Source of the DNA: Azospirillum endophyticum | GTDB lineage: Bacteria; Pseudomonadota; Alphaproteobacteria; Azospirillales; Azospirillaceae | Reading direction: 5' to 3' | Assembly (NCBI RefSeq): GCF_016595245.1 | Contig: NZ_JAENHM010000058.1 | Location: forward strand, 186,001-250,000 | Length of the DNA stretch: 64,000 nucleotides | Translations under genes and position numbers: made by a program | The notes under the pieces: generated by a model | Told to the model about the DNA's origin: nothing | Seen by the model: the letters and a program-made list of their open reading frames with translations, nothing else | The model's database searches: none | Shown here: in pieces, positions 46,633 through 55,154 of the stretch | Layout: each line of letters begins with the position of its first letter | How positions within the stretch are numbered: the stretch's first letter is position 1

Positions 46633-47255
46633 CCGGCATGATGCTGTATTTCGCGCTGGGCTTGATGGTGCTGACCGTCCTGTCCAACCGCTACTGGCGC
46701 CGTCAGCTGGTCCTGACGCGGGTCGCCATGTCCAAGCTGAAAGAAAAGGTGGAGGACGTGACCAGGGAGGTCGCCGACATCGCGTCCGACTATGCCCAAC
46801 TGGCACAGCACCAGGCGGAGATGGAAAAGCGGGTCCAGAAAGCGGAGGTCGACCTGCAGGCCGCCATCGTGGAATTGGACCAGAAGAAGTCTGCCGCCAT
46901 GGAGCGCTATTTCGTCTTCGACCGCAATGAGCCGCGTCCCGGCCGGTTCTGGGAGATCGCGGTCCGTTTCCACTCCTCCGGCGTCAGCCTGTCCGATCAG
47001 CGCGGCTATCGCGGCTGGATGGGAATCCGCCGTTTCCTGCTGGTCGCCGACAACGACCGCGAGGCACGCGAACGGGTCGCCGCCCGCTATCCCCGCAAAG
47101 CCGGATTCGAGATTCTGGAGGTTGCCGGCTGCCGCCTGAACGGGCTGACCGTCAACCGCATCTCGGAACTCAGCACCTTCCGCAAGCCGGGCAAGCCGGA
47201 AGAGGACGCCACGGTCGGCCGCCCGCAGCGCCGGGCCTCGCCGGCGCAGTCCTGA
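46629..47255 (+). CDS. Membrane-anchored coiled-coil protein, partner of the previous gene
   Basis: A 208-residue protein: membrane helix at residues 4-20 (MMLYFALGLMVLTVL), a coiled coil at about 30-90 (KLKEKVEDVTREVADIASDYAQLAQ), and a globular C-terminal domain (RFWEIAVRFHSSGVSLSD, RRFLLVADNDREARERVAARYP). No family is recognised. It shares the single-anchor, coiled-coil, small-domain plan with the gene it overlaps by four bases. The Arg-rich tail is probably disordered. A membrane-bound heteromeric complex is the simplest reading. Confidence 0.75.
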   Translation: MTGMMLYFALGLMVLTVLSNRYWRRQLVLTRVAMSKLKEKVEDVTREVADIASDYAQLAQHQAEMEKRVQKAEVDLQAAIVELDQKKSAAMERYFVFDRNEPRPGRFWEIAVRFHSSGVSLSDQRGYRGWMGIRRFLLVADNDREARERVAARYPRKAGFEILEVAGCRLNGLTVNRISELSTFRKPGKPEEDATVGRPQRRASPAQS

Positions 47256-47300
47256 TCGCCGCAGTCCTGATTGCCCACGAATGCCGGCCGGGACTGCCGA

Positions 47301-47996
47301 TCAGTCCACGGCACCCTGGAACATGTACCCCATGCCATGCACGGTGACGATGCGGGTGGGATCGGCGGGATCCGGTTCCACCACACGGCGCAGGCGACGG
47401 ACCAGCCGGTCGATGGAGCGGTCGTACGGCACCGAATCGCCGCGCAGCGTCAGGTCGAGCAGATCGTCCCGGCTCAGCACCCGTCCCGGATTGTCGACGA
47501 AAGCGGCGAGCAGTTCGAATTCGGCGGAGGTCAGGCGCGCGTCCTCCCCGCCGGGGTCGCGCAGCCGGCGCTTGTCCAGATGCAGCTCCCACCCGTCGAA
47601 CCGTTTGACCCGGCCGCCGGCCGGCCGGGCCGGCTTGGCGATGCGGCGCAGCAGGCTGCGGGTGCGGGCCAGAATCTCGCGCGGTTCGAACGGCTTGGTG
47701 ATGTAGTCGTCGGCCCCCAGCTCCAGCCCGATCAGCCGGTCCATCCGGTCGGACCGTCCGGTGATCAGGATGATGCCGATGTTGGAGGCCGCGCGCAGGT
47801 CCCGCGTCACCGACAGACCGTCCTTGCCCGGCAGCCGGATGTCCAGCAGCAGCAGGTCGACCCGCCCGCGCGCCAGCAGCGCCGACAACTGGTCGCCGTC
47901 CCGCGCCAGCATCACCCGGTAGCCCTCCCCTTCCAGGTAGGCCTTCAGGGTCTCGCGGGTGATGGGATCGTCGTCGACCACCGCGATGGTGTGCAT
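47301..47996 (-). CDS. OmpR/TorR-type response regulator
   Basis: A 231-residue two-component regulator. The receiver has the acidic pocket (Asp8-Asp10), phospho-accepting Asp52 (LLLDIRLPG), Thr in ILITGRSD and Lys in DDYITKPFEPRE. The winged-helix DNA-binding domain fills residues 130-228 (LTSAEFELLAAFVDNPGRVLSRDDLLDL and VRRLRRVVEPDP). The spacing resembles TorR/ArcA. No histidine kinase is adjacent, so it is an orphan. The start at 47996 follows GGGGGA. It is divergent from the MocR gene across 203 bp. Confidence 0.93.
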   Translation of the reverse strand: MHTIAVVDDDPITRETLKAYLEGEGYRVMLARDGDQLSALLARGRVDLLLLDIRLPGKDGLSVTRDLRAASNIGIILITGRSDRMDRLIGLELGADDYITKPFEPREILARTRSLLRRIAKPARPAGGRVKRFDGWELHLDKRRLRDPGGEDARLTSAEFELLAAFVDNPGRVLSRDDLLDLTLRGDSVPYDRSIDRLVRRLRRVVEPDPADPTRIVTVHGMGYMFQGAVD

Positions 47997-48176
47997 TGTC
48001 CCCCGTACCGGACTGCGATGGGTGGCGGATTGTCTGCCACGCCCCACACCGAAGCTATCGGTTCCGCCAATTTGACACAAGGTCGTGCGTAACGGACTTG
48101 CGCAGGGACGTTGCACATTGTGCCGGCAACCGAAAGTCATCAACGGTGACAATCGCGCGGAACTTGCCAGTGCGTC

Positions 48177-48198
48177 GGGACAATGCCACATTTGTCCC
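48177..48198. promoter_or_regulatory. Operator-like inverted repeat at the MocR start
   Basis: GGGACAA (48177-48183) and TTGTCCC (48192-48198) are perfect arms over an 8-base spacer, ending one base before the MocR ATG. Further GACAA copies at 48148 and 48203 flank it in the same orientation. MocR/PdxR regulators bind such direct and inverted repeats; position over the start suggests autorepression. There is no Shine-Dalgarno sequence between, so translation may be leaderless. Confidence 0.6.
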
Positions 48199-48199
48199 C

Positions 48200-49606
48200 A
48201 TGACAAATTGGACCCCGAACTTGGAGGGCCGTCCCGGCCCGCTCTATCGCCTCATCGCCGACGCACTGGCCGACGATATTGCAGAGGGAGCGCTGCCGGT
48301 CGGCACGCGGCTGCCGACGCACCGCGACCTCGCCTTCCGTCTCGGCGTGACGGTGGGCACGGTGACGCGCGCCTATACCGAGGCGGAGAAGCGTGGCCTG
48401 ATCGGTGGCGAGGTCGGGCGCGGCACCTTCGTCCAGGGCCAGCGTCCGCCGCCGACGCCCCTGCCGCTCGGCTGGCCGCCGGCCGGCGAGATCTCAGCCG
48501 GTCCCGCCATCGTCAACATGACGACGGTCCATCCCGAGCATGCCGTGGCCGTGCAGACCTTCGGCCAGACGCTGAGCGCCATCGCCGCCTCCGGACACGC
48601 GGCGAGGCTGATCGGTTACGGTCCGCATGCCGGCCTGCCCGACCATCGCGCCGCCGCCGCCGCCTGGCTGGAACGCCAGCACCGGGTGAAGGCGACGGCC
48701 GATTCGGTGCTGCTGACCACCGGCGCCCAGAACGCGCTGGCCGTATCGCTGGCCGCCATCGCCCGTCCCGGCGACGTCATCCTGGCGGAACGGCTGACCA
48801 ACATCGGCACCAAGGCGCTGGCGGCGACCCAGGGCTACCATCTGGAAGGAGTCGCCATCGACGAACACGGGCTGGTGCCCGACGCCTTCGACAGCGCCTG
48901 CCGCCGGCTGGGGCCGAAGGCGGTCTATCTGGTGCCGACCCTGCAGAATCCGACGGCGGTGGTCATGCCCACCGCCCGCCGGCACGAGATCGTCGAGATC
49001 GCCCGCCGCTATGGCGTGATGCTGATCGAGGACGACGTGTTCGGCTTCATGGTGCCCGATGCCGTGCCGATTCAGACCATGGCGCCCGACATCACCCTCT
49101 ATGTGTCCAGCGTGTCGAAAAGCCTCGCCGCCGGGCTGCGGCTGGGCTTCGTCGTCGCCCCGCCGGAACTGCGCACCCGTGTCGAGACCGCCATCCGCGC
49201 CCTGCAATATTCCGCCCCCGCCCTGCCGGCGGAGGTGGCGGCGCGCTGGATCCAGGACGGCACCGCCGACCGCATCGTCGCCACCCAGCGGGAGGAGGAT
49301 CTGGCCCGCCAGCGGCTCGCCCGCTCCATCCTGCCCGCCGAAACCGTCTATGGCCACCCGGCGGCCCAGCATCTGTGGCTGGTCCTGCCCGAGCCATGGC
49401 GCCGCGAGGATTTCATCGGCGAGGCCCGCCGCCGCGGGGTGATCGTCACCGGTGCCGACGCCTTCGCCGTCGGCCGCGCCAGTGCGCCCCATGCGGTGCG
49501 CATCGGCCTGTGCATGCCGCGCAGCCGCGACGAGGCCGCCCGTGGCCTGCGCGCGCTCGCCGACGCGATCGATGCGCCGGCGGCGGCGATGCTGTCGATC
49601 GTCTGA
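48200..49606 (+). CDS. MocR-type regulator (GntR HTH fused to aminotransferase domain)
   Basis: A 468-residue PLP-dependent transcription factor. The GntR winged helix is at residues 15-80 (GTRLPTHRDLAFRLGVTVGTVTRAYTEAEKRGLI), and a fold-type I aminotransferase domain covers 110-460. The PLP lysine is Lys307 in SSVSKSLAAGLRLGF; NPTA and IEDDVFGF segments give the other PLP contacts. Members usually control amino-acid, vitamin B6 or polyamine genes. The next genes on the same strand are the ebo genes after 156 bp and a short hairpin, so a link is possible but unproven. Confidence 0.93.
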   Translation: MTNWTPNLEGRPGPLYRLIADALADDIAEGALPVGTRLPTHRDLAFRLGVTVGTVTRAYTEAEKRGLIGGEVGRGTFVQGQRPPPTPLPLGWPPAGEISAGPAIVNMTTVHPEHAVAVQTFGQTLSAIAASGHAARLIGYGPHAGLPDHRAAAAAWLERQHRVKATADSVLLTTGAQNALAVSLAAIARPGDVILAERLTNIGTKALAATQGYHLEGVAIDEHGLVPDAFDSACRRLGPKAVYLVPTLQNPTAVVMPTARRHEIVEIARRYGVMLIEDDVFGFMVPDAVPIQTMAPDITLYVSSVSKSLAAGLRLGFVVAPPELRTRVETAIRALQYSAPALPAEVAARWIQDGTADRIVATQREEDLARQRLARSILPAETVYGHPAAQHLWLVLPEPWRREDFIGEARRRGVIVTGADAFAVGRASAPHAVRIGLCMPRSRDEAARGLRALADAIDAPAAAMLSIV

Positions 49607-49624
49607 GCATCGCGGGCTTCCGGC

Positions 49625-49643
49625 GGTCTCCCCTTCGGAGACC
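49625..49643 (+). terminator. Short hairpin between the MocR gene and eboA
   Basis: GGTCTCC (49625-49631) and GGAGACC (49637-49643) form a 7-bp stem with a 5-base loop, 19 bp past the MocR stop. No U-run. A weak terminator at best. Confidence 0.4.
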
Positions 49644-49762
49644 TGGGGATCCGGGTGAAACACTTGGCTTGCGCACGGGAATTCCGACTTCCCTCTCCTG
49701 GTTTCTCGCGTATATGATTGCAGGACGATGCATTTCATCAACCGAGAGAACGCAGCGCAACG

Positions 49763-50437
49763 ATGGCTTTTCTCCCGGCCCTCATCGCCGCCCGCGACCC
49801 CGGCTGCGCCGCGTGGCTTGACGCCGCGCTGGCGTCGCCGCCCTTGCCGGGCACCCCCGCCTTCATGCGCGTCTTCGCCGCCGCCGGCCGCCGGCTCCGC
49901 GACGCTCCGCCGCCGGGGGGCGACGAGGTGCCGGCCCTCATGGCGCTCGGCATCGCGACGCCCGCGCTGTGGAGCGGGCCGCGACTGCTGCGCGCCGCCC
50001 TGCTCGCCGCCGCCGTCGAGGCCGCGGGCGGGGAGGCGCCGGCCGGGCTGACCTCGGCCTTCCGCACCTCGGACACCGAGGAGAGGGCGACGATCCTCCA
50101 GGCGCTGATGCTGCTGCCCGATCCGGCGCGCTTCACGGCGTTGGCCGCGGACGCCTGCCGATCCAGCGTACAGCCGGTGTTCGAGGCGATCGCCGGCGAC
50201 AACGGCTTCCCGGCGGCCCATCTGGCCGAGCCGGTCTTCAACCAGATGGTGCTGAAGGCGGTGTTCACCGGCATGCCGCTCGCCCGGATCGTCGGACTGG
50301 CGGAGCGGACCACCCCCGCCCTGCGCCGCATGGCCGGCGATTTCCGCAGCGAACGCCGCGCCGCCGGTCGCGTGGTGCCGGCCGACCTCGACCTTCTTCT
50401 CGACGCCCCTTCCCTCGACGGAATCCCCACGCCATGA
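49763..50437 (+). CDS. eboA: EboA-like protein
   Basis: A 224-residue, helix-rich soluble protein (Ala/Leu/Arg-rich; RTSDTEERATILQALMLLPDPARF, AIAGDNGFPAAHLAEPVFNQMVLKAVFTGMPLARIVGL). The last segment, with its FNQMVLKA, is the conserved core of EboA. Its biochemical role is unknown; the ebo cluster moves a metabolite precursor to the periplasm in Nostoc scytonemin synthesis. The start at 49763 has a poor Shine-Dalgarno sequence; a TTG 15 codons earlier (49718) is an alternative. The stop overlaps eboB by ATGA, so eboA-eboB-eboF are one translational unit. Confidence 0.8.
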   Translation: MAFLPALIAARDPGCAAWLDAALASPPLPGTPAFMRVFAAAGRRLRDAPPPGGDEVPALMALGIATPALWSGPRLLRAALLAAAVEAAGGEAPAGLTSAFRTSDTEERATILQALMLLPDPARFTALAADACRSSVQPVFEAIAGDNGFPAAHLAEPVFNQMVLKAVFTGMPLARIVGLAERTTPALRRMAGDFRSERRAAGRVVPADLDLLLDAPSLDGIPTP

Positions 50438-51366
50438 AGCTGTTCGATCCGCACATCCACATGACCTCGCGTACCACCGACGATTATGCCGCCATGCGGC
50501 GGGCCGGCATCGTCGCGGTGACCGAACCGGCTTTCTGGCTGGGCCAGCCGCGCACCCATGCCGGCAGCTTCGAGGATTACTTCCTGTCGCTGGTCGGCTG
50601 GGAGCGCTTCCGCGCCAGCCAGTTCGGCATCCGCCATTACTGCACGCTGGGCCTCAACCCCAAGGAGGCCAACAATCCCGACCTCGTCGATCCGGTGCTG
50701 GACCTGGTCGACCTCTATCTGGAAAAGGACGGCGTCGTCGCCGTGGGCGAGATCGGCTATGACGACATGACCCCGGCCGAGGACGACATCCTGTCCCGCC
50801 AGGTCGAAATGGCGATGCGCCACGGCCTGCCGATCATGGTCCACACCCCCCACCGCGACAAGAAGGCCGGCACGCGGCGCACCATCGACCTGCTGCGCGA
50901 GGCCGGGGTGCCGCCGCACAGGGTGCTGATCGACCACAACAACGAGGAAACGCTGCCGATCACCCTCGACAGCGGCTGCTGGGCCGGCCACACCATCTAT
51001 CCAGGCAGCAAGATGGACGAGCCGCGGATGGTCGGGCTGGTCCAGGCCTATGGGGCCGAGCGGATCATGGTCAACAGCTCGGCCGACTGGGGGATCAGCG
51101 ACCCGCTGAAGGTGCCGAAGACGGTGGCGGCGATGGAGGAGGCCGGCATTCCCGCCGCCACCATCGAAACCATCGTCTGGCGCAACCCGATCGCCTTCTA
51201 CGCCCAAAGCGGCCGCCTCGACCCGGATGAGCTGGAACGGACTCTGCCGGTCGACCAGCGCCTGCTGTTCGAGGGCAACACGGTGCTGCGCGGCCAGAAG
51301 CCCATGGTCGAGGCGGCGCTTTCAGAATCGGCGATCCGCGAACCGGCGATGCCCGGCTCGGCATGA
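50434..51366 (+). CDS. eboB: EboB: TatD-like metal-dependent hydrolase
   Basis: A 310-residue TIM-barrel hydrolase. Metal ligands of the TatD type are all seen: HIH in FDPHIHMTS, Glu in VGEIGYDD, His in VHTPHRDKK, His in VLIDHNNEE and Asp in NSSADWGISDP. The barrel loops differ from DNase TatD and match the Ebo-type (GLNPKEANNPDL, AGHTIYPGSKMDEPRM). The substrate is unknown. It overlaps the genes on both sides by four bases (ATGA at each junction). Confidence 0.88.
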   Translation: MKLFDPHIHMTSRTTDDYAAMRRAGIVAVTEPAFWLGQPRTHAGSFEDYFLSLVGWERFRASQFGIRHYCTLGLNPKEANNPDLVDPVLDLVDLYLEKDGVVAVGEIGYDDMTPAEDDILSRQVEMAMRHGLPIMVHTPHRDKKAGTRRTIDLLREAGVPPHRVLIDHNNEETLPITLDSGCWAGHTIYPGSKMDEPRMVGLVQAYGAERIMVNSSADWGISDPLKVPKTVAAMEEAGIPAATIETIVWRNPIAFYAQSGRLDPDELERTLPVDQRLLFEGNTVLRGQKPMVEAALSESAIREPAMPGSA

Positions 51367-52739
51367 CGATCACCCACCGGACCCTGGTCCTGAACGTGGT
51401 CGGCCTGACCGCCGACCTGCTGCCCCACGCCCCTGCCCTGTCGACGCTCGCCGCACGCGGCGTCCGGCCGCTGGTGCCGCCGCTGCCGGCGGTGACCTGC
51501 ACCGTCCAGGCCACCATGCTGACCGGACGGACGCCGTCGGGCCATGGCTGCGTCGCCAACGGCTGGTACGACCGCGAGCTGTCGGAGATCCTGTTCTGGA
51601 AGCAGAGCAACCGCCTGGTATCCGGCGAAACCCTGTGGGACGAGGCACGCCGGCGCGACCCGTCCTTCACCGGGGCCAAGCTGTTCTGGTGGTACAACAT
51701 GTATTCCGGAGCGGACGTCAGCGTCACCCCGCGCCCGGTCTATTGCGCCGACGGCCGCAAGCTGCCCGACATTTACAGCCGCCCGGCGGGATTGCGGGAC
51801 GAGTTGATCCGGCGGCTCGGCCCCTTCCCGCTGTTCCGCTTCTGGGGACCGGCGGCCGACATCGTCTCCAGCCGCTGGATCGCCGACTGCGCGGCGGAGG
51901 TGGAACGGCGGATGCGTCCCAGCCTGTCGCTGGTCTATCTGCCCCACCTGGACTACGACCTCCAGCGTTTGGGCCCCGACGACCCGCGCATTCCTGCCCA
52001 GGTCGCCGCGGTGGATGCGCTGTGCGCCCCGCTGATCGACCGGGCGGAACGCGAGGGCATGCGGGTGATCGTGCTGTCGGAATACGGCATCACGAAGGTT
52101 GCCGGCCCGGTCGCCATCAACCGCGCCCTGCGCCAGGCCGGGTTGATCGCGGTGCGCACCGAACAGGGTCGCGAACTGCTCGACCCCGGCGCTTCGGAGG
52201 CCTTCGCCGTGGCCGATCACCAGATCGCCCACATCCATGTCGCCCGTCCCGACCGGGTGGCGGAGGTGCGGGATCTCGTCGCCGGGCTGGACGGGGTGGA
52301 GCGGGTGCTGGACCGCGCCGACCAGCACGCCGCCGGCATCGACCATCCGCGTTCCGGCGATCTGGTGGCGGTCAGCCGGGCCGACCGCTGGTTCAGCTAT
52401 CCCTATTGGCTGGACGACGGCCGCGCCCCCGATTTCGCCCGCACGGTGGAGATCTTCCGCAAGCCCGGCTACGACCCGGCGGAGCTGTTCATCGACCCGG
52501 CGATCCGCTGGCCGAAGCTGGCCATCGGCTGGCGGCTGGCCCGCAAGGCGCTTGGCTTCCGCACCCTGATGGACCTGATCCCGCTGGACGGCGGGCTGGT
52601 GAAGGGCTCCCACGGCCGCCCCACCGACCGGGCGGAGGCAGGACCGCTGCTGATCTCCTCCGACCCTGCCCTGCTGCCGGACGGGCCGATCCCGGCGGAA
52701 GCGGTCAAGGGGCTGATCCTGGCCCACCTGTTCGACTGA
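51363..52739 (+). CDS. eboF: EboF: alkaline-phosphatase-superfamily nucleotide pyrophosphatase-like protein
   Basis: A 458-residue enzyme of the NPP/phosphodiesterase fold. The nucleophile region is TCTVQATMLTGRTPSGHG; later metal-ligand segments are LPHLDYDLQRLG, LSEYGIT (in place of SDHGM) and the His-rich ADHQIAHIH. It matches the pyrophosphatase of the ebo cluster. There is no signal peptide, so it is cytosolic as it stands. The start overlaps eboB. It ends at a short hairpin facing the convergent minus-strand operon. In Nostoc the order is eboA-B-C-D-E-F; here C, D and E are 4.6 kb further on. Confidence 0.85.
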   Translation: MTITHRTLVLNVVGLTADLLPHAPALSTLAARGVRPLVPPLPAVTCTVQATMLTGRTPSGHGCVANGWYDRELSEILFWKQSNRLVSGETLWDEARRRDPSFTGAKLFWWYNMYSGADVSVTPRPVYCADGRKLPDIYSRPAGLRDELIRRLGPFPLFRFWGPAADIVSSRWIADCAAEVERRMRPSLSLVYLPHLDYDLQRLGPDDPRIPAQVAAVDALCAPLIDRAEREGMRVIVLSEYGITKVAGPVAINRALRQAGLIAVRTEQGRELLDPGASEAFAVADHQIAHIHVARPDRVAEVRDLVAGLDGVERVLDRADQHAAGIDHPRSGDLVAVSRADRWFSYPYWLDDGRAPDFARTVEIFRKPGYDPAELFIDPAIRWPKLAIGWRLARKALGFRTLMDLIPLDGGLVKGSHGRPTDRAEAGPLLISSDPALLPDGPIPAEAVKGLILAHLFD

Positions 52740-52774
52740 CCGCGCAGGGCCGGGACGAGGACAGGGGCGGGGGC

Positions 52775-52792
52775 AGGGGCGATGACGCCCCT
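52775..52792. terminator. Hairpin between eboF and the convergent exported-protein gene
   Basis: AGGGGCG (52775-52781) and CGCCCCT (52786-52792) form a stem with a 4-base loop in the 67-bp gap of two convergent genes. No U-run on either side. Confidence 0.5.
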
Positions 52793-52806
52793 ACCCTCCC
52801 CCCGAT

Positions 52807-53961
52807 TCACTTCACCGGAATGCCGCCCCAGGTTCCCGGAACCGGCGTGACCGTTTCGACCGCCGTGGCGGCCCCGCCCGCCGGCGGGGGCGCGTTGACC
52901 ACGGCGGTGGCCGGCGGATTCTCGGCCGGACGGTTGAACAGCTCGCAGTTCGGGATCTCGCCGACGCACATCTTGCCGATCAGATCCCAGGTCTTCGCCG
53001 GATCCGGACGGACTTGGGCGAAGTTGGCGAAATTCTGGCTGACGATCGGCGCGTCGGGCAGCGCCGCCGCCTGTTTCGGCACGCCGGAGAAATAGAAGGA
53101 TTGCGGCTTGCGGTAGGGCTCGGCCGAGGCGCCTTCCGACGGCACCGGCTTGCCGGGCTTGGCCGGGGGGACGTTGGGCGGGTAGCGGTAGGGCTCGTCG
53201 GTCAGCCCTTCGGTATCCGGTACCGCCTTGGCGTTGAAAGCGTAGCCGAACATGATGCCGCCGTTGGCGGTCTGGTCGGGGCTGACGCCGGTCTGCGCCG
53301 GGCCGCCGTTGGTGCCGACCCAGATCGAGTAGCCCTGGATCCGGTAGTCCAGCCGGGCGCTGTCGCCGGTGCTGTAGGGCAGATGCTTGATGAAGTCGCG
53401 GCGCGGCGGGTGGTTCAACGGCGAGAAGCTGCAGCAGGGTGGCATCCCTGCCGGCCGGTCCTGCTCGTAGGTCAGGAAGAAGGCGCGGTCGCCGAGCGAG
53501 ACGAAGGAGCAGGTGAACTGGTTGCTGCCGGGAAAGATCGGCAGGCAGCGCTTTTCGTAATGCTCCATCATCGCGCCTTTGCCCATCGGGCCGGCCATCG
53601 TGCTGTCATAGTAGGTCGAGCCGTAGGAGACCTCGTAATCCTCGCCCTCCTTCAAGGCGGCCGGCGGCTTGCCGTCATAGGGCGGCGGGTTCTCCGCATA
53701 TTTGTTGAAGACCCGGTACATGGTCCAGTTGGTCGACCAGAAGACCGGATACAGCGGGTCGGTCGGCTCGCCGGCGGTGCGCGGGACGACGCAGCCCTTC
53801 CAGGGGCAATTGCTGACCCAGGATGGGTTGTGGACGCCGAAGGTGGCATAGATGTTGCCGAAATCGCGTGCCTGGGCGGCGCCGGCCAGGGCGGTCAGCC
53901 CCAGGATGGCGGCACCCGCCGCAGCGGCACCGGCCGCGATGGTGCGGAGGAATCCGGTCAT
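52807..53961 (-). CDS. Exported Cys-containing protein of unknown function
   Basis: A 384-residue protein with a Sec signal peptide (FLRTIAAGAAAAGAAILGLTALAGAAQA, cleavage after AQA at about residue 31). The mature part has paired Cys (NCPWKGC near 48-54, RCLP and FTCSF in the middle, CC in MPPCCSF, MCVGEIPNC near the end), many Tyr/Pro/Trp, and a Pro-rich C-terminus ending GIPVK. I do not recognise a family. Even-numbered Cys suggest disulfides in the periplasm. The start at 53961 has AAGGA nine bases before it. Third gene of the minus-strand operon after the two VioB-like halves, 31 bp after the second. Confidence 0.7.
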   Translation of the reverse strand: MTGFLRTIAAGAAAAGAAILGLTALAGAAQARDFGNIYATFGVHNPSWVSNCPWKGCVVPRTAGEPTDPLYPVFWSTNWTMYRVFNKYAENPPPYDGKPPAALKEGEDYEVSYGSTYYDSTMAGPMGKGAMMEHYEKRCLPIFPGSNQFTCSFVSLGDRAFFLTYEQDRPAGMPPCCSFSPLNHPPRRDFIKHLPYSTGDSARLDYRIQGYSIWVGTNGGPAQTGVSPDQTANGGIMFGYAFNAKAVPDTEGLTDEPYRYPPNVPPAKPGKPVPSEGASAEPYRKPQSFYFSGVPKQAAALPDAPIVSQNFANFAQVRPDPAKTWDLIGKMCVGEIPNCELFNRPAENPPATAVVNAPPPAGGAATAVETVTPVPGTWGGIPVK

Positions 53962-53992
53962 GTCGAATGATCCTTGGTGCGTCGAAACAGGG

Positions 53993-55105
53993 TCAGGGGA
54001 CATATTGCCAGGTCGGCGCCGCGCACTTGCCCGACCCGTCGTCCAGCGGCGTCTGCATCAGGCTCTTCGCCTGGATCTTCAGATCGAACATCAGGGCGAT
54101 GGCGTCGTTGATCTTGTCGGGATTGCCGTTGAACGACAGGTGCAGCGCCTTCAGCAGGTTCGAGTAATAGGTGTTGAAGGATTGCGACTGGATCGCCGCC
54201 GCCGAACCGGGGGCGTAGTCTTCCTGCCTGGGGTCGTCGGGAATGTCGGCGACGCCGGTCGGGTCGAAGGGGATGGTCTCGTCGGTGAAGACCCAGTCAT
54301 CCCCCTGCTTGGCGATCTTCCGGCCCTTGTAGATCTCGTAATAGGTGTAATAGTGGGCCATGTCGCCGGTGCCGTCCTCGGTCGGCTCGGTCGGCGTGCC
54401 CTCGCCCTCGACGATGATCCGCTCGATGGCGGCCTGCGCGTCGGCGAGGCCGAGGATCGGCTTGATGCCGAACATGCCGTAGACCTGCCCGTCCGGCTTG
54501 CCGGAGAAGACGCCGTCGCCCAGGCCGGCCAGCGCCTTGGCGATGTCCTCGTAGAATTCGCCGATGGTGCGGTAGTTGTCCTCGATGTCGGAGGCCGCCC
54601 TCAGCAGCCCGGTATCCTTGATGTCGACCGGGTCGGCCGGCTCCTCGATCACCATGAAGCAGCTCTTGATCTGGTCCTTGGAGAAGGGACGCAGATGCAC
54701 GACGAACTCGGCCTGGCCGGGCTGGGTCCCGATCTCCTTGGGCAGGCCGCCGGGATAGCTGGGCACGAATTTCGGGGCGTCGATGGCCGGATGGCCGCCG
54801 ACGGCGACCAGGATGTTGGCGGCTTGGCAGAAATGCTCCATCTCCTGCATCGCCACGCCGATGATCATGTCGGCGATGACGCCGTTCTTGGCGTCGTCCA
54901 GCGAATAGGCGGCCTGGAGATAGACCGGCAGGGTCGCATGCTCCAGCTCGACCGCGAGCTGGAGGTTGTAGCGGACATCCTCGATCGTGACCGGCCGCTT
55001 GGCCCTCACGAACAGGGTGTTGGAGGCGGGCTTGGCGATGTCGGTCGCCTTGGTGCCGGCGACCGGCACCGCGACGGCCTCCGCCTGGCTGGCATCGGTG
55101 GTCAT
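53993..55105 (-). CDS. Ferritin-like, VioB C-terminal-domain protein
   Basis: A 370-residue cytosolic protein. It begins with a short Ala/Thr-rich stretch, then NLQLAVELEHATLPVYLQAAYS (Glu55-His56) and VAMQEMEHFCQAANILVAVGG (Glu88-x-x-His91), a ferritin-like iron-binding pattern with a third HYYTYYEIYKG helix (His251, Glu257). PSYPGGLP, FVVHLRPFSK and FMVIEEPAD are characteristic of the iminophenylpyruvate dimer synthase family (VioB, RebD, StaD). In VioB this domain is the C-terminal half of a protein of about 1,000 residues; here it is a separate gene, 50 bp downstream of one resembling the N-terminal half. Confidence 0.85.
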   Translation of the reverse strand: MTTDASQAEAVAVPVAGTKATDIAKPASNTLFVRAKRPVTIEDVRYNLQLAVELEHATLPVYLQAAYSLDDAKNGVIADMIIGVAMQEMEHFCQAANILVAVGGHPAIDAPKFVPSYPGGLPKEIGTQPGQAEFVVHLRPFSKDQIKSCFMVIEEPADPVDIKDTGLLRAASDIEDNYRTIGEFYEDIAKALAGLGDGVFSGKPDGQVYGMFGIKPILGLADAQAAIERIIVEGEGTPTEPTEDGTGDMAHYYTYYEIYKGRKIAKQGDDWVFTDETIPFDPTGVADIPDDPRQEDYAPGSAAAIQSQSFNTYYSNLLKALHLSFNGNPDKINDAIALMFDLKIQAKSLMQTPLDDGSGKCAAPTWQYVP

Positions 55106-55154
55106 GGCATGGGCTCCATCGGGCGGAATCGGGGGCGGAATCGGGGATGGTGCG

